From: Holophagales bacterium | GTDB taxonomy: Bacteria > Acidobacteriota > Thermoanaerobaculia > Multivoradales > Multivoraceae | Direction of reading: 5' to 3' | NCBI GenBank assembly: GCA_009836625.1 | Contig: VXVC01000005.1 | Coordinates: forward strand, 211,345 to 275,344 | DNA: 64,000 bases | In this document: positions 1 to 8,597 of the stretch, piece by piece | Numbering within the stretch: the stretch's first letter is position 1 | How the letters are laid out: the number at the start of each line of letters is the position of its first letter | The notes under the pieces: model-generated | The model's input: only the letters and a program-made list of their open reading frames with translations | Told to the model about the DNA's origin: nothing | Database searches by the model: none | Position numbers and translations under genes: made by a program

Positions 1-768
1 GTCGGTGTCGCCGTTGGCGAGGTGCGCGCCGACCAGCTCGAACGGCAGACCGGGGTAGTCGATGCGGGCGGTCAGCGCGATGCGGCGCTCGAAGGCGTCG
101 CGGTCGGGCCCGAGCGGCCACACCCGGGGGTCGGCGACAGGGAATCGGCTGAGGATTGCCGAGCCTTCCTCGAAGCCCAGCCATCGCAGTGACCCGTTGG
201 CCCGCGCGTAGACGGCATGGAAACCGAGTTCCCCGGCCAGGTAGTCGGCGAGGCAGCCTTCATCGACCGCGCACCACGCTTCCTGCAGCACCACCACATC
301 CGGTTGCAGGCGTGAGACTTCGGTCGCCAGGTGCCCGGCTCGGCGCAGCCGGTCCGAGGGACGTCCCGGGACCACCAGCCGCCCCTCGGGGTCGGGGTAG
401 CCGTGGAAGGCGTTCAGTTGGAGGACCCGGAGCCGCGCCGTCGTCGGCGTCGCCGCGGTCGGACGGACTCCGGCGAGGCGTGGTTCGGCTGGCGCCTGGC
501 GAGCGAGAAGCGCGACGAAGGTCGGGCTCGATGCCGTGGTCAGGAGACCGGTCAGAAGGACGGCGACGCGAGCCGCCGGATGGCTCTGGCGGCAGACGAT
601 CGCGGCCAGCACGGCTGCGGTTCCGGCCACAGCCGCCGCTCCGAGCAGCCACTTCGCCAGCCCTGGTTGGACAACGGTGAACGACCCCGCGATCCAGGGC
701 AGCGGTCCCGCGGCGCCGGCCAACGCGCCGGCTCCAATGGCTAGGAAGGTGGAAGAGGTGCGCGTCAC
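1..768 (-). CDS. Endonuclease/exonuclease/phosphatase (EEP) family protein with N-terminal membrane segments, partial
   Basis: The gene runs off the left edge; 256 codons are visible and the C-terminus is missing. Translation begins at a GTG (766-768); an in-frame TAG at 793-795 rules out a much earlier start. The first 90 or so residues hold two or three hydrophobic stretches (FLAIGAGALAGAAG, LLGAAAVAGTAAVLAA, VAVLLTGLLTTASS), so the enzyme domain is probably membrane-tethered. The EEP core follows: LRVLQLNAFHG at the start, then DVVVLQEAW, whose Glu is the usual metal ligand, SAILSRFP, and GAHLANGD at the window edge. The family covers phosphodiesterases such as sphingomyelinase-like and nuclease-like enzymes; the substrate cannot be told. 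It is divergent from the lipoprotein gene at 882. Confidence 0.8.
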   Translation of the reverse strand, partial: MTRTSSTFLAIGAGALAGAAGPLPWIAGSFTVVQPGLAKWLLGAAAVAGTAAVLAAIVCRQSHPAARVAVLLTGLLTTASSPTFVALLARQAPAEPRLAGVRPTAATPTTARLRVLQLNAFHGYPDPEGRLVVPGRPSDRLRRAGHLATEVSRLQPDVVVLQEAWCAVDEGCLADYLAGELGFHAVYARANGSLRWLGFEEGSAILSRFPVADPRVWPLGPDRDAFERRIALTARIDYPGLPFELVGAHLANGDTD

Positions 769-867
769 GGCGGACTCCGGAGCGCCGGAAGCCTACTTTC
801 TGGAATCCAGGTGCTAGCCTAGGAGTTGTACGGGACAAGCGACATCGAGACAGCGGCTCTGCCGCAG

Positions 868-875
868 AAAGGAGG
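868..875 (+). promoter_or_regulatory. Strong Shine-Dalgarno for the first SnoaL-like lipoprotein
   Basis: AAAGGAGGT lies six bases before the ATG at 882. This fixes the start of the lipoprotein gene and matches the anti-SD almost fully, which is unusual in this window. Confidence 0.7.
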
Positions 876-881
876 TCCGGC

Positions 882-1430
882 ATGGGAGATCGAGGAACCC
901 TCCGGAGGATTTCTGCGACCCTCGTGTTGAGCGCGGTTCTGGTACTTGCCGCGGGCTGCGCGGCGCCTCCGGTGGAGGAGCCGACGCCGGAGGTGGATCC
1001 GGTGGCCGAGAACGAAGCAGCCCTGAACGAACTGCTTGCCAAGTACCTGCAGGCTGTGAACCGGGGTGACGCGGACGGTCTCGCGGTGCTGTACACCGAG
1101 GACGCCGTGCGGATCAATGCGAACAGCAGGCCAATCGAAGGAAGGGACGCCATTCGGCTGTTCGCGGCCGCCGACTATGCGGACAACGACTGGGACATTC
1201 AGCTCCACGTTGATGAAAGCGACTACAGCGGCAACATGGCGTTCGTGCGCGGCACGTACGCGATCACCCTCAGCTCGAAGGAGGATGGCTCCGTCGTCTA
1301 CCAGGAAGCCGGCAAGTGGATGGACCTGATGCGCCGCGGAGAGGACGGTTCGTGGTTGATCGCCAGGGAAATGTCGAACCGCGACCACCCGCCGGGTGAG
1401 GCGCCCGAGGCTCCGGCGGAGGAGGGTTGA
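882..1430 (+). CDS. SnoaL-like / DUF4440-type lipoprotein
   Basis: This is a predicted lipoprotein of 182 aa. A signal peptide (LVLSAVLVLAAGC) ends in a lipobox Cys near residue 25, followed by an acidic Pro/Glu-rich spacer. Residues about 45-170 form an NTF2-like (SnoaL/DUF4440) domain, with NRGDADGLAVLYTEDAVRI, the IEGRDAIRLF helix and a terminal DLMRRGEDGSWLIAREM strand. NTF2-like folds serve as small-molecule binding pockets or enzymes; no specific catalytic set is evident, so function is unknown. It overlaps the next gene, a clear paralogue, by one base (TGATG), implying translational coupling. Confidence 0.8.
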   Translation: MGDRGTLRRISATLVLSAVLVLAAGCAAPPVEEPTPEVDPVAENEAALNELLAKYLQAVNRGDADGLAVLYTEDAVRINANSRPIEGRDAIRLFAAADYADNDWDIQLHVDESDYSGNMAFVRGTYAITLSSKEDGSVVYQEAGKWMDLMRRGEDGSWLIAREMSNRDHPPGEAPEAPAEEG

Positions 1431-1951
1431 TGATGGAGAGTGCGACCCCGATGCGTGAACGCCCGGTGCTGACCCTTCTCGCGGTCCTCCTCGCCGGCCT
1501 CTTTCTGGCGGCCTGCCCTCCGGTCGAGGAAGAGCCGGCCGAGGATCCGAACGCCGTGGAACGGAGCATCGGCGACGAGAGCGCCCTGAACGCCCTCATC
1601 GCCGACTACATGGTCGCCATGAACAGCGGCGACGCCGACGGCGTGGTGGCCTCGTACGCGGCGGACGCGGTGCGCATGCCGCCGGACGCACTGCCGATCA
1701 GCGGTCGGGAGTCGATCCGGCAGAACATCGCGCAGGCGTTCGAGACGGCGGACCTCAACGTGCAGATGCAGGTCATCGAGACCGAGTTCAGCGGCGAGTT
1801 GGCCTATGTTCGCGGTACCTTCCTGCTGACGGTCACGCCGAAGGACGGCTCGCCGACGACGGAGTCCGAAGGCAACTGGATGCGCCTGATGCGGCGCGCG
1901 CCGGATGGCCGGTGGCTCGTGGCGTACTCGCTCTGGAACTTCCCGTCCTGA
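1430..1951 (+). CDS. SnoaL-like / DUF4440-type lipoprotein, tandem paralogue
   Basis: This protein of about 173 aa has the same architecture as its upstream neighbour. It has a hydrophobic signal (LLAVLLAGLFLAAC) with a lipobox, an acidic linker (VEEEPAEDP), then an NTF2-like domain. Shared landmarks with the upstream copy include MNSGDADGVVASY, ADAVRM, PISGRESIRQ, FSGELAYVRGTF and LMRRAPDGRWLVA. ATG codons at 1430 and 1433 are both possible starts; 1430 overlaps the preceding stop. The two genes probably arose by local duplication and are co-transcribed. Function is unknown beyond a probable periplasmic or outer-membrane-anchored ligand-binding fold. Confidence 0.78.
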   Translation: MMESATPMRERPVLTLLAVLLAGLFLAACPPVEEEPAEDPNAVERSIGDESALNALIADYMVAMNSGDADGVVASYAADAVRMPPDALPISGRESIRQNIAQAFETADLNVQMQVIETEFSGELAYVRGTFLLTVTPKDGSPTTESEGNWMRLMRRAPDGRWLVAYSLWNFPS

Positions 1952-2038
1952 GTCGCTAGCGCCGCCAAACCTTGTGGCAGCCTCCTGGTCGTTCAACGAC
2001 CGTGCGGCGCGGCGGGGTATGCTCCGTCGCCGCGCCGC

Positions 2039-3088
2039 ATGCCTGAACCAGCTTCGCAGTCCCTCACCTTCATGGGCGCCCCCGGGTCCCCCTACACGCG
2101 GAAGATGTGCGCGGTACTGCGCTACCGGCGCATCCCGTACCGGTTTCTGATCTCGGGCGCGGGCGGCCGCGACGACCTTCCGGCGGCGAAAGTGCGCTTG
2201 CTGCCGACGTTCTATCTGCCGAACGAGGAGGGCGAGGTCGAGGCGGTCGTCGACTCGACTCCGCTCATCCGGCGCTTCGAGCGGGAGTTCGAGGGGCGGT
2301 CGGTGATTCCGCCCGACCCGGTCACCGGGTTCATCGACTACCTGCTCGAGGACTTCGGCGACGAGTGGCTGACCAAGGCGATGTTCCACTATCGCTGGGC
2401 CTACGAGGCGGACATCGAGAAGGCCGGCCAGATCCTGCCTCGCTGGCGGCAGGTGGAAGGTCCCGAGGAGCAGTTCCAGCAGGCGGCGAAGATGGTCTCC
2501 GAGCGCCAGATCTCGCGGCTCTGGGTCGTGGGCTCGAACGAGACGACGGGCCCCGTGATCGAGGCCAGCTACCGGCGCATCCTGGAGCTGTTCCGGGACC
2601 ACCTGACGGAGCGCCAGTTCCTGATGGGGAATCGTCCCGGCGCTTCCGACTTCGCGTTCTTCGGCCAGTTGACCCAACTCGCGGCCTTCGACCCGACGCC
2701 GATGGCGGTGACGTTGGAGGTGGCGCCGCGCGTCTATGCGTGGGTGGATCGGGTCGAGGACCTGTCTGGCCTCGAACCGGACGACGACGACTGGATCGGT
2801 CGTGAGCTCTCCGCGACGCTCCGAGCGCTGCTCGGCGAGGTTGGCCGCGTCTACGCTCCCTTCCTGATCGCCAACGCGAGAGCGCTGGCGTCGGGCGCCG
2901 GGCGCGTCGAGTGCGAGATCGACGGCCGGCCCTGGGTGCAGAAGCCGTTCCCGTACCAGGGCAAATGCCTGATGTGGCTACGGGAGCGGTATGGAGAGTT
3001 GTCGGCTGAAGACCGGTCGGCCGTCGACCGGTTGCTCGACGGTACCGGTTGTGAAGCGTTGGTGGCCGGCGGAGCCTCGGGGCCCTAG
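2039..3088 (+). CDS. Glutathione S-transferase family protein
   Basis: This 349-aa cytosolic protein has a thioredoxin-like N-terminal domain (LTFMGAPGSPYTRKMCAVLRY at the start, DSTPLIRRFER further on) and an all-helical GST C-terminal domain containing the capping segment PGASDFAFFGQLTQLA. It is longer than a standard GST of about 220 aa, with an inserted helical region around residues 110-190 and a C-terminal tail of about 60 residues. It could be a glutathione-dependent detoxification or isomerase enzyme; the substrate is not predictable. The ATG at 2039 directly precedes the recognisable domain. The next gene, an MFS transporter, begins 21 bases downstream, so the two may form a small operon. 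Confidence 0.78.
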   Translation: MPEPASQSLTFMGAPGSPYTRKMCAVLRYRRIPYRFLISGAGGRDDLPAAKVRLLPTFYLPNEEGEVEAVVDSTPLIRRFEREFEGRSVIPPDPVTGFIDYLLEDFGDEWLTKAMFHYRWAYEADIEKAGQILPRWRQVEGPEEQFQQAAKMVSERQISRLWVVGSNETTGPVIEASYRRILELFRDHLTERQFLMGNRPGASDFAFFGQLTQLAAFDPTPMAVTLEVAPRVYAWVDRVEDLSGLEPDDDDWIGRELSATLRALLGEVGRVYAPFLIANARALASGAGRVECEIDGRPWVQKPFPYQGKCLMWLRERYGELSAEDRSAVDRLLDGTGCEALVAGGASGP

Positions 3089-3109
3089 CCCGGCGGCAGG
3101 ACGGGGCAT

Positions 3110-4414
3110 GTGAAGACCGGAATCGGGGACACGGGAAGCGGATCCGGCCCCGGCACCGGCGGCGGGCGGTTCTCGCGGATCAACTGGGGCTTCTACGGCT
3201 GGCGGATGATGCCGTTCGCCTGGCTCATCTATGGGCTGGGCGCGGCGCCTTTCTACAGTTGGGGCTTCTTCTTGCCGGAGATGCTGGACGACCTCGACAT
3301 GACCCGGGCCGACAGCGGCTGGGCATTCGGCATCTGGTCCTTCTGCGGCGGCGCCGTGGCGCCATTGATTGGCGTTTGCCTGACCCGCTTTGGACCCCGT
3401 CCAGTGTTCACCATGGGCTTCCTGACGGTGTCCGTGGCCTACTACCTGACCAGTCAGGCCCAGGATCGCTGGGACGTGCTCCTCTACTTCGGCGTGTTCG
3501 CGGGTCTCACGCATACCTTCTCGACCGTTCTGCCAACGCAGACCCTGGCGACCAACTGGTTCCTCCGATGGCGTGCGACCTCCATGGCGTTCCTGCTGAT
3601 CGCGGCTGCCGTCATGGCGCCGCTCATCTTCTACGTCGACAACGCGATCCTGTCCCGGGGTGGAACCTGGCGAGACGGCTGGGCGTTGATCGCGGCGCTC
3701 TGCGCGGCGCTGGGGGTTCTCTCGTTCCTCGCTCTTCGCAACACGCCGGAATCGCTGGGCCAGCTACGTGACGGTGCCCGTTCGCTGGATGAGCTTCAGG
3801 CAACGGTGGCTCGAACCGGTGCCGAGACTGCCGACCAATGGGTCGCGAGGGAGGCTCTGCGGACGCCGCAGTTCGCGCTCATGGTGCTTTGCGGTCTTGG
3901 CTACGCCGTCCCCTGGGGCGTCCTCGCGAACCACGGCACTCTGCACCTTCTGGACATCGGGTTGGAGAGCGGCGAGGCCGGGGCTCTCCTTGGACTCATG
4001 GCACTCGTCAGCGGTTTCGGCCGAGCCAGCGGTGCCTTGGGCGACAGAATCTCGCCGCCCCGCCTGCTCGGCCTCGCCCTGGCGCTGGAGGGAACAGGAA
4101 TGGCGTTGCTCCTGTTCGTGCGCACCGTGGGCGAGGCGCGCGTTGCCCTGATTCTCTTAGGCCTGGGCTTCGGCATGGCCTACATCAGCCAGGCCGCCAC
4201 CTTTGCTCGTTTCTTCGGGCGCCGTGCGTTCGCGACCACGACCGGGGTCCGTTTCGCCGTAGGCGCCGGGTTCGGCGCCACCATACCCGCGCTCACAGGC
4301 TGGGCGTTCGACACCCAGGGCACCTACGCCGTTCCGTTCCTGACGATCGCGGCGGTGACCCTGACCGGTTCGGTCGTCGCGTTCTTCTTGCAGCCGCCGC
4401 GGAAGAAGAGCTGA
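3110..4414 (+). CDS. Major facilitator superfamily transporter
   Basis: This 434-aa inner-membrane protein has about 12 hydrophobic segments. The N-terminal half begins with FYGWRMMPFAWLIYGLGAAPF, and the TM2-3 loop has the family signature region LTRFGPRPVFTMGF. The overall pattern, including the GWAFGIWSFCGGAVAPLIGV segment, resembles the oxalate/formate and monocarboxylate (OFA/MCT-like) branch, so a small organic acid is a plausible substrate, by inference. The start is a GTG at 3110; the overlapping ATG one frame away reads straight into a stop. It follows the GST-like gene closely and converges on the photolyase gene, whose stop lies 14 bases beyond its own. Confidence 0.85.
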   Translation: MKTGIGDTGSGSGPGTGGGRFSRINWGFYGWRMMPFAWLIYGLGAAPFYSWGFFLPEMLDDLDMTRADSGWAFGIWSFCGGAVAPLIGVCLTRFGPRPVFTMGFLTVSVAYYLTSQAQDRWDVLLYFGVFAGLTHTFSTVLPTQTLATNWFLRWRATSMAFLLIAAAVMAPLIFYVDNAILSRGGTWRDGWALIAALCAALGVLSFLALRNTPESLGQLRDGARSLDELQATVARTGAETADQWVAREALRTPQFALMVLCGLGYAVPWGVLANHGTLHLLDIGLESGEAGALLGLMALVSGFGRASGALGDRISPPRLLGLALALEGTGMALLLFVRTVGEARVALILLGLGFGMAYISQAATFARFFGRRAFATTTGVRFAVGAGFGATIPALTGWAFDTQGTYAVPFLTIAAVTLTGSVVAFFLQPPRKKS

Positions 4415-4433
4415 CGGTTATCGCCGTCTCAGC
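4410..4433. terminator. Small hairpin between convergent MFS and photolyase genes
   Basis: GCTGACGG and CCGTCTCAGC flank a six-base loop and span both stop codons. The stem is GACGG/CCGTC, extended by GCT/AGC across a bulge. There is no U-tract, so it is at best a weak bidirectional terminator. Confidence 0.3.
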
Positions 4434-5880
4434 GCCTGTCGGCTGGCGGTTGGCCCCGAACGTGGGTGCGCCAGGCGTCAAGCGCCCGCTCGCGTGCCGC
4501 GGCGTGGTCGACCATGGGCAGCGGATAGGTCTCCCCGAGCCGGACGCCGGCCTTGGCGAGCGTCGGCTCGGTCGCCTGCCAGGGTGCGTGGATCGCATGG
4601 TCGGGCAGGCGTCGCAACTCGGGCACCCACTTCCTGAGATACGCGCCCGCGGAGTCGAAGCGCCGCGACTGGGCGACCGGATTGAAGATCCGAAAGTACG
4701 GTGCCGCGTCGGCGCCGCTTCCCGCGGTCCACTGCCAGCTACAACTGTTGTTGGCCCAGTCCGCATCGACCAGGGTGTCCCAGAACCAGTCCGCGCCGTA
4801 GCGCCAGTCGATCAGCAGGTGCTTGGTCAGGAAGGAGGCGACGAGCATCCGCACCCGGTTGTGCATCCAGCCTGTGGTCCAGAGCTCGCGCATCCCGGCG
4901 TCGACGATGGGGTATCCGGTCTGGCCGCGCTGCCAGCGCTTCAGATCGGCTGGCGTGTCGCGCCACGGCATGCGGTCGAAGCTGGGTCTGAGGTTCCGGG
5001 CCCCCATCTCCGGGTTGTGGAACAGGAGGTGATGGCTGAACTCGCGCCAGCCGAGTTCGCGCAGGAAGGCCTCACGTGGTCTGCGAGGCAAGGCGGCGGC
5101 CGCCGCCGCGACCTGGCGCGGACCGATTTCGCCGAAGTGCAGGTGGGGCGACAGCCGGCTGGTTGCTTCGATACCCGGCCGGTCGCGATCCTGGTCGTAC
5201 TGCTCCGCCGCGCCGGCCAGGAAAGCGCGGAGGCGCTTCCGTGCGCCCTCCTCGCCAGGCTGCCAGACTTCGCGGAAGCCGGCCGCCCAATCCGGCTCGT
5301 GGCAGCGGAGCTCCCAGCTCTCCAGATCGTCGCTGCAAGGCCACGCGGCCGGCGCCGCGGGCGGCGGTGACGTCGCAGCCGGGCGCGTGAAGCCGTGCGC
5401 CACGCATTTCCGCCAGAACGGCGTGAACACCCGGTACGGCTGGCCGGTACCGCTTCGGATGTCTTCCGGCTCGAACAGGAGACTCGCCTGGAACGTCCGC
5501 GTCTCGGGACCGGCTTCGGCGCAGCGTTCCGCGATCTCCTCGTCGCGTTGCGTGATCGCCGGTTCGTACAGCCGGTTCCAGACGACCGTCGGCGCGCCGG
5601 TTTCCCGAGCCAGCGCCGCGATGGTTTGGCCGGCGTTCCCGCGCCGGAGAACGAGCCGGCTGCCTTGGCGGCGCAACGTCCGGTCCAGCGCCTCGAGACT
5701 GCCGTGCAGCCACCACCGCGACGCGCCGCCTATCGGCTGCTCGCCTTCCTCCTCGTCGAGCACGAAGACGGGAACGACGGGGCGTCCGGTCTCGACAGCC
5801 CACGCCCACGCGGGGTTATCTGTGAGCCGCAGGTCCCGCCGGAACCAGACGAGGATGGGCTGCTGGGCGATTGGAGTCAT
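4429..5880 (-). CDS. phrB: Deoxyribodipyrimidine photolyase (class I type)
   Basis: Light-dependent repair of UV-induced pyrimidine dimers, FAD-dependent, cytosolic. The 483-aa protein opens with PILVWFRRDLRLTDNPAWAW, the start of the alpha/beta antenna-binding domain. The FAD domain shows SPHLHFGEIGPRQV, ELGWREFSHHLLF, GQTGYPIVDAGMRELW, WMHNRVRMLVASFLTKHLL, DWRYGADWFWDTLVDADWA and the segment NSCSWQWTAGSGADAAPYFR, all typical of class I CPD photolyases rather than 6-4 or DASH cryptochromes. The ATG at 5880 is chosen because it immediately precedes the antenna domain; an upstream extension of the open frame is only the antisense of the next gene. It is divergent from the PQQ-propeller gene with 58 bases between. 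Confidence 0.92.
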   Translation of the reverse strand: MTPIAQQPILVWFRRDLRLTDNPAWAWAVETGRPVVPVFVLDEEEGEQPIGGASRWWLHGSLEALDRTLRRQGSRLVLRRGNAGQTIAALARETGAPTVVWNRLYEPAITQRDEEIAERCAEAGPETRTFQASLLFEPEDIRSGTGQPYRVFTPFWRKCVAHGFTRPAATSPPPAAPAAWPCSDDLESWELRCHEPDWAAGFREVWQPGEEGARKRLRAFLAGAAEQYDQDRDRPGIEATSRLSPHLHFGEIGPRQVAAAAAALPRRPREAFLRELGWREFSHHLLFHNPEMGARNLRPSFDRMPWRDTPADLKRWQRGQTGYPIVDAGMRELWTTGWMHNRVRMLVASFLTKHLLIDWRYGADWFWDTLVDADWANNSCSWQWTAGSGADAAPYFRIFNPVAQSRRFDSAGAYLRKWVPELRRLPDHAIHAPWQATEPTLAKAGVRLGETYPLPMVDHAAARERALDAWRTHVRGQPPADRR

Positions 5881-5938
5881 CGTGGCGGAGCGTACGGCAG
5901 TTGACGGCGCTGGCTCGACGGAGCAGAGTGTCCGAGCG

Positions 5939-7189
5939 ATGAAGCGTCTGGACACCGGATTGACCGGCCTCCTGCTGGTTGCGCTTTCCGCCTCGCTCCC
6001 GCCGGCCGCCGCCGAAGACTGGCCCCAGTGGCGCGGTCCAGGGCGGGACGGCGTCTCGACCGAGACCGGGCTCGCCGACCGCTGGCCGGCCGGAGGCCCG
6101 CCGCTGTTGTGGCGCATCGACGGTCTGGGCGAGGGCTACGGCACGGTGGCGGTGATCGAGGGCTCTCTCTACGTCCAGGGGACCCGCGGCGGGCGAAGCC
6201 TGGTGTTCGCTCTCGATGCTTCGGACGGCAGCGTCCGTTGGGAGCGTGAACTCGGCTCGCGGCTACGCGACAGCCGCGGCAACGGCCCTCGCGGCACGCC
6301 GACCGTGGCCGGCGATTCGCTCTACGCGTTGACCGGCGTGGGCGACCTGGCGCGCATCCGGCTCTCGGACGGGAGAGTGGCATGGCAGCGGAACATCCTC
6401 CGGGACTTCGGCCAGCGCAACATCAGTTGGGGGATCAGCGAGTCGCCGCTGATCGAGGGCGACTGGGTGGTCGTGATGCCGGGCGGCGACGGCGGTGCGA
6501 TCGCGGCCCTCGACCGGGAGACGGGCGCCACAATGTGGACCAGCACCGGCCTGACCGACCGGGCCGGCTACTCCTCCCTGATCGCCGTCGACCTGGAGGA
6601 CGGCGGCGATCCGCTGCGGGCGATCGTCGGCTTCACGGCGAGGGCCGGCGTCGGCGTGCGGGCCTCGGACGGCGAGCTGCTCTGGCACTACCGCGAGCCG
6701 GCGAACCGCACCGCGAACGCGGCGACGCCGATCTACGCGGACGGCCTCGTCTTCTACACCTCGGACTACGGCACCGGCGGCGGCGCGCTCCGGGTGCGGG
6801 TGGCAGGCGACAACGTGAGCACCGGACAGGCGTGGTTTCAGTCGCGCCTTCGCAACCACCACGGCGGCGTCGTGCTCCACGAAGGACACCTCTACGGATT
6901 CTTCGGCAGCGCGCTCGCCTGCGTGGACTTCGAAACCGGTGAAACCGTGTGGCGGGAACGCAGCGTCGGCAAGGGCTCGCTCACCCTCGCCGACGGCAAG
7001 CTGTTCCTGCTCGGCGAGAGGCACCTCGCGGGTCTGGCGGAAGCGACCCCTGACGGCTACGTCGAACGGGGCCGTTTCGACGTGGACAACCACGGCCGCC
7101 CGAGCTGGGCCCATCCGGTTGTCAGCAACGGCGTGCTCTACATCCGCAACTGGGACGAACTGCTGGCCTACGACGTTTCGGCTCCCTGA
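5939..7189 (+). CDS. Exported PQQ-like beta-propeller repeat protein
   Basis: This 416-aa protein has a signal peptide (GLLLVALSASLPPAAAEDW) cleaved near residue 24. The mature N-terminus carries EDWPQWRGPGRDGVS, the hallmark opening of secreted PQQ-like (YncE/BamB-like) propellers of planctomycetes and acidobacteria. Repeated blade motifs follow, such as LVFALDASDGSVRWERELG, AALDRETGATMWTSTG and ACVDFETGETVWRERSV, each ending in a Trp-containing strand. The fold usually scaffolds or binds quinone or polymer, and many members are not enzymes. No catalytic residues can be assigned. The chosen ATG gives a complete signal peptide; the frame extends further upstream without recognisable sequence. 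Confidence 0.82.
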   Translation: MKRLDTGLTGLLLVALSASLPPAAAEDWPQWRGPGRDGVSTETGLADRWPAGGPPLLWRIDGLGEGYGTVAVIEGSLYVQGTRGGRSLVFALDASDGSVRWERELGSRLRDSRGNGPRGTPTVAGDSLYALTGVGDLARIRLSDGRVAWQRNILRDFGQRNISWGISESPLIEGDWVVVMPGGDGGAIAALDRETGATMWTSTGLTDRAGYSSLIAVDLEDGGDPLRAIVGFTARAGVGVRASDGELLWHYREPANRTANAATPIYADGLVFYTSDYGTGGGALRVRVAGDNVSTGQAWFQSRLRNHHGGVVLHEGHLYGFFGSALACVDFETGETVWRERSVGKGSLTLADGKLFLLGERHLAGLAEATPDGYVERGRFDVDNHGRPSWAHPVVSNGVLYIRNWDELLAYDVSAP

Positions 7190-7235
7190 AGCAGTCGGCG
7201 CCGGACCGCGCGGTGCCGGGCAGGGCCTAGCTCGA

Positions 7236-8297
7236 ATGCCCATCAAGTACCTCGGTTCCAAGCGGCAGTTCGTGCCGCTGATCGCCGACATCGTCGAACA
7301 GCTCCGGCCGGCCTGCACGGTGCTCGACCTGTTCTCGGGCACGTCGAGGGTGGGCGCCGCGCTGAAGCGGCGGCAGTACCGAGTGCTGGCGAACGACTAC
7401 CTGGCCTGCGGCGAGGCCATCGCCCGCTGCTACGTGGAGGCGGACGGTACTCCGGAGCAACTCCGGCAGGCCGGGCTGCTGATCGACGAATTCAACCGGC
7501 TGCCGCCGGCGGCCGGCTACTTCACGGAGGTCTTCTGTGAGAAGAGCCGCTACCTGCAGCCGAAGAACGGCGCCCGGGTCGACGCCATCCGCGAGGAGAT
7601 CGAGCGCAAGGGCCTCGACCCGGAACTCCGGGCGATCGTGCTCGTCTCCCTGATGGAGGCTGCCGACCGGGTCGACAGCACGACGGGCGTGCAGATGGCC
7701 TACCTCAAGAAGTGGGCACCCCGAGCGTTCAATGACCTTGAGCTGAGGCTGCCTGAGATCGCGCCGCGCGCCGAAGCCGGCAAGGGGAGAGCCCACCGCA
7801 TGGACGCCGCCGAGGCGGGAGAGATGCTGGAAGCGGACATCGCCTATCTCGATCCGCCGTACAACCAGCACAGCTACCTGGGCAACTACCATGTCTGGGA
7901 GAGCCTGGTGCTCTGGGACAAGCCTGAGCACTACGGCGTCGCCTGCAAGCGGGTCGACTGCCGCGAGCGCAAGAGCGACTTCAACAGCAAGAAGAAGTTC
8001 CGGGCCGCGTGGGAACGGATCGTGGACCGGATCCGGGCGCGGTTCTTCATCGTTTCCTTCAGCGACGAGGGCTTCGTGGGCCGCCAGGAGATGGAAGCGA
8101 TCCTGGCCCGGCGCGGCGAGGTCCAGGTGATCGAGAACGACTACAGGCGCTACGTCGGCGCTCAGATTGGCGTCTTCAATCCGGGCGGCCGGAAGGTTGG
8201 CCGGGTGAGCCACCTGCGGAACAAGGAGTATCTGTACGTCGTCTCGCCGGAGAGGCTGGAGGAGGCTGTCGTACGAGCGATGACGAAGGCCGGTTGA
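7236..8297 (+). CDS. D12-class adenine-specific DNA methyltransferase
   Basis: This 353-aa protein starts MPIKYLGSKRQF, the typical KYxGSK beginning of Dam-like (D12 class) enzymes. It has the AdoMet motif TVLDLFSGTSRVGAAL near residue 30 and the catalytic motif IAYLDPPYNQHSYLGNYH near residue 205. It would transfer a methyl group to N6 of adenine in a short DNA target. No restriction enzyme or specificity subunit is adjacent, so it is an orphan methylase, either regulatory or left over from a restriction system. The start ATG is the only one before the KYLGSK motif. The toxin-antitoxin genes following within 35 bases suggest an accessory-gene neighbourhood. Confidence 0.85.
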   Translation: MPIKYLGSKRQFVPLIADIVEQLRPACTVLDLFSGTSRVGAALKRRQYRVLANDYLACGEAIARCYVEADGTPEQLRQAGLLIDEFNRLPPAAGYFTEVFCEKSRYLQPKNGARVDAIREEIERKGLDPELRAIVLVSLMEAADRVDSTTGVQMAYLKKWAPRAFNDLELRLPEIAPRAEAGKGRAHRMDAAEAGEMLEADIAYLDPPYNQHSYLGNYHVWESLVLWDKPEHYGVACKRVDCRERKSDFNSKKKFRAAWERIVDRIRARFFIVSFSDEGFVGRQEMEAILARRGEVQVIENDYRRYVGAQIGVFNPGGRKVGRVSHLRNKEYLYVVSPERLEEAVVRAMTKAG

Positions 8298-8330
8298 CAT
8301 ACCGACATACACCACTGTAGCTTCGCCTGC

Positions 8331-8597
8331 ATGCGCACCACGGTACGGCTCGACGACGAACTGCTGGCGGAAGCGAAGCGGTACGCGGCGCGGACGGGGC
8401 GGACGCTCACGTCTCTGATCGACGAGGGGCTTCGAGAGGTGCTCGCGCGAGGTGAACGGCGAGCGCCGGCGAAGCGGGTCGAGCTGCTGACCGGCGGAGA
8501 AGGCGGTCTGAGGCCCGGAATCCGGAGCGATTCGTTTTCCGAGGTGCTTGACCAGTTGGACTGCGAACGATTCCTGAAGTCGATTGATCGTTCCTGA
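8331..8597 (+). CDS. vapB: Antitoxin, VapB-like ribbon-helix-helix
   Basis: This 88-aa protein begins MRTTVRLDDELLAEAKRYAA, a ribbon-helix-helix DNA-binding domain in which the first strand inserts in the major groove. The rest of the helical core is RTLTSLIDEGLREVLARGE. The C-terminal half (residues about 48-88) is polar and would be the toxin-neutralising tail. It overlaps the following PIN-domain toxin gene by 14 bases, the usual arrangement for translationally coupled VapBC pairs, and probably represses its own promoter in the 33-base gap after the methylase gene. Confidence 0.85.
   Translation: MRTTVRLDDELLAEAKRYAARTGRTLTSLIDEGLREVLARGERRAPAKRVELLTGGEGGLRPGIRSDSFSEVLDQLDCERFLKSIDRS

Noticed and set aside
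493..597. Eukaryotic origin of the cadherin-like and FN3 modules in the surface protein at 52064-55486 (numbers here are residues of that protein)
   Set aside because: These modules are widespread in bacterial surface proteins; their presence alone is not evidence of transfer from a host.
5881..6117. N-terminal extension of the photolyase frame
   Set aside because: It lies across the divergent spacer and the PQQ-propeller signal peptide; the photolyase fold starts at the ATG at 5880.
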